Shown here piece by piece: positions 6,069-7,432 of a stretch of 7,432 nucleotides of DNA (its first letter is position 1; every line of letters begins with the position of its first letter). The stretch lies in the NCBI GenBank assembly GCA_902782625.1, contig CACZNZ010000182.1, forward strand, positions 1 through 7,432, written 5' to 3'. This stretch comes from an uncultured Lachnospiraceae bacterium (lineage in GTDB: Bacteria; Bacillota; Clostridia; Lachnospirales; Lachnospiraceae). Both the position numbers and the translations under genes were made by a program. Below the pieces are notes generated by a model. The model searched no databases and was not told the DNA's origin. It was given only the letters and a program-made list of their open reading frames with translations.

Positions 6069-7432
6069 ATGGATAAAACAAAAAAGATTATTCTGACGTG
6101 CTTCCGTGCTGTCTTGACAGCAGTTTTATTTGCATCTGCAGCCTATTTGTGTATTCATTTTAAAGAATATCAGAGGAATGCCACGAACCAGGTAAATAAA
6201 TACAGAATCGACCAGGTATGCCAGCTTACTGAAGATACCGTTGTCAAGCAGTACTTTGTAGCAAGACATACCCATCTGAAGACAGTCAAGGTATATTTTG
6301 GCAATGATTATGCCGGACAGGCAAAAGGAAATGTCATCTTAGATATCGTCAATCAGAAGACAAAGAAGATAGAATCCCGAATCAAACTCGAGATTTCTTC
6401 CCTTGCCAACAATGATTATACTGAGTTTAATACTGATTTACAGCTCCAAAAGGGAGACCTTTATGCCATTGTGCTCTCTTCAGAGCATACTTCACCGGGT
6501 AAAGAACCGCTGATCTTTCAGTGGAAGAAAAAAAGCAGTGGTTTTAAAAAACATATGATCGTAAATTATACGATTCAAAAAAAATACCTGGTGGCAAGGT
6601 TTTATTATCCTGTAATAATCTATCGCCAGTGGGCCGGAATCTGTCTGAGCATCCTGATCCTGATTTTTTTGCTTTGGTTCCCATTACCCCTTCCGACGAT
6701 TATCCAAAGGTTTCTTTCGGTCTTCATGCCGCTGGTAGCTCCGTTGTTTATCTTCTGGATCGTGGAGAGATTTACAGATAACTCTCTTAGGGGAATAGCC
6801 TCTGCGGAACTTGTTTTCAATATACTTGTCTACTATATGTTCTTCGGGGTGCTGTATATCCTGCTGTATTATCGGAAACTTTCTACTACTGTAGGAATGG
6901 CTTTCTTCTATATCGCAGCATTAGCGAATTATTATGTACTGCAGTTTAAAGGATCCCCGATTGTTCCGTCAGATTTTAAATCCGCAGGTACTGCAGCGGG
7001 TGTGGCAGGGAACTATACCTATACCATACAGCCTGTTTTCATATGGAACGCGCTCTTCGTACTTTTGTTCATCGGCGTCCTTCTTCGCACAAAGGCAACA
7101 AGAGAGATGAAATGGAAGTCGCGCATCGCAATGGGATGCATCATTTTTGTAATGTCTGCAGTGCTCGGACATTTCATTGTCGAACAAAAAACCCTAAAGA
7201 GTTACGGCATAAAAAATAATGTATGGGACCAGAAAAAAGGATATGCCAAAAACGGATTCTTTTTCGGGTTTGTCCTGAATATGAATTCTCTTGTTAACCA
7301 GAAACCGGAAGACTATTCTGTGGATGCAGCAAAAAGTATCGCTTCTAAATACGAGGAACTGTATGCCAATAAGAAGGAGTCAAAAAAACGGTGTATTCTC
7401 GAACCTAAGAGTGGAAAAAAGCCGAATGTGAT
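6069..7432 (+). CDS. LTA synthase/sulfatase-family membrane protein, N-terminal part (cut by window end)
   Basis: The frame is open for 454 codons to the window end. TM1 (about 7-29) is followed by an extracytoplasmic beta-rich segment (about 30-180). Six more membrane spans lie near 188-206, 215-232, 247-267, 275-293, 321-340 and 353-371. The basic loop 340-352 is predicted cytoplasmic, which puts the end of the fragment outside. The outer loop GSPIVPSDFKSAGTAAGVAGNY (295-316) and the later NGFFFGFVLN...KPEDYS (396-417) resemble segments seen before the alkaline-phosphatase-fold domain of lipoteichoic-acid-synthase-like proteins in clostridia. The last residues, KKPNV, match the usual lead-in to that domain, so the catalytic part lies beyond the window. 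Such enzymes transfer glycerol-phosphate or similar groups to cell-surface polymers; the actual substrate cannot be told. It probably shares a transcript with pheA, without an obvious functional link. Confidence 0.78.
   Translation, partial: MDKTKKIILTCFRAVLTAVLFASAAYLCIHFKEYQRNATNQVNKYRIDQVCQLTEDTVVKQYFVARHTHLKTVKVYFGNDYAGQAKGNVILDIVNQKTKKIESRIKLEISSLANNDYTEFNTDLQLQKGDLYAIVLSSEHTSPGKEPLIFQWKKKSSGFKKHMIVNYTIQKKYLVARFYYPVIIYRQWAGICLSILILIFLLWFPLPLPTIIQRFLSVFMPLVAPLFIFWIVERFTDNSLRGIASAELVFNILVYYMFFGVLYILLYYRKLSTTVGMAFFYIAALANYYVLQFKGSPIVPSDFKSAGTAAGVAGNYTYTIQPVFIWNALFVLLFIGVLLRTKATREMKWKSRIAMGCIIFVMSAVLGHFIVEQKTLKSYGIKNNVWDQKKGYAKNGFFFGFVLNMNSLVNQKPEDYSVDAAKSIASKYEELYANKKESKKRCILEPKSGKKPNV

Overview
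This 7.4 kb window is gene-dense and every supported gene lies on the + strand. Protein sequences, purine-rich ribosome binding sites, moderate base composition and gene order all suggest a Gram-positive clostridial Firmicute, most likely of the Lachnospiraceae type. That placement is inferred from remembered family resemblance, not from a search.

Region 1 (1-2712) is a housekeeping cluster. It holds the 3' part of era (ribosome-assembly GTPase), then recO (recombinational repair) joined by a 4-base ATGA overlap, then a dimeric-type glycyl-tRNA synthetase 23 bases further on. The spacing suggests one transcript, and there is no room for a T-box leader before the synthetase.

Region 2 (2734-4886) is a type III glutamine synthetase gene (glnN), 21 bases after the synthetase, closed by a strong intrinsic terminator. 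The reading frame is interrupted by one in-frame amber codon (TAG, 3442-3444, codon 237) where the family has a conserved tyrosine in a DDHYFG motif. The frame is otherwise open for all 703 codons with family motifs intact on both sides. This is the most notable feature of the window: a recent nonsense mutation, a base error in the sequence, or a suppressed amber codon.

Region 3 (4902-7432) starts just after the terminator. It holds pheA, a bifunctional chorismate mutase/prephenate dehydratase with a regulatory ACT domain (phenylalanine synthesis). Next, 18 bases on, is a membrane protein cut by the window end. It looks like a lipoteichoic-acid-synthase/sulfatase-family protein with an added N-terminal extracytoplasmic beta-rich domain. 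The window stops just before the expected catalytic domain.

I found no tRNA, rRNA, CRISPR array, insertion sequence, phage gene or unexplained non-coding stretch; the longest gap between genes is 59 bases and is mostly the terminator. I see no undescribed multi-gene system here. The points worth a second look are the amber codon in glnN, an altered phenylalanine-binding motif in PheA, and the domain layout of the last gene.
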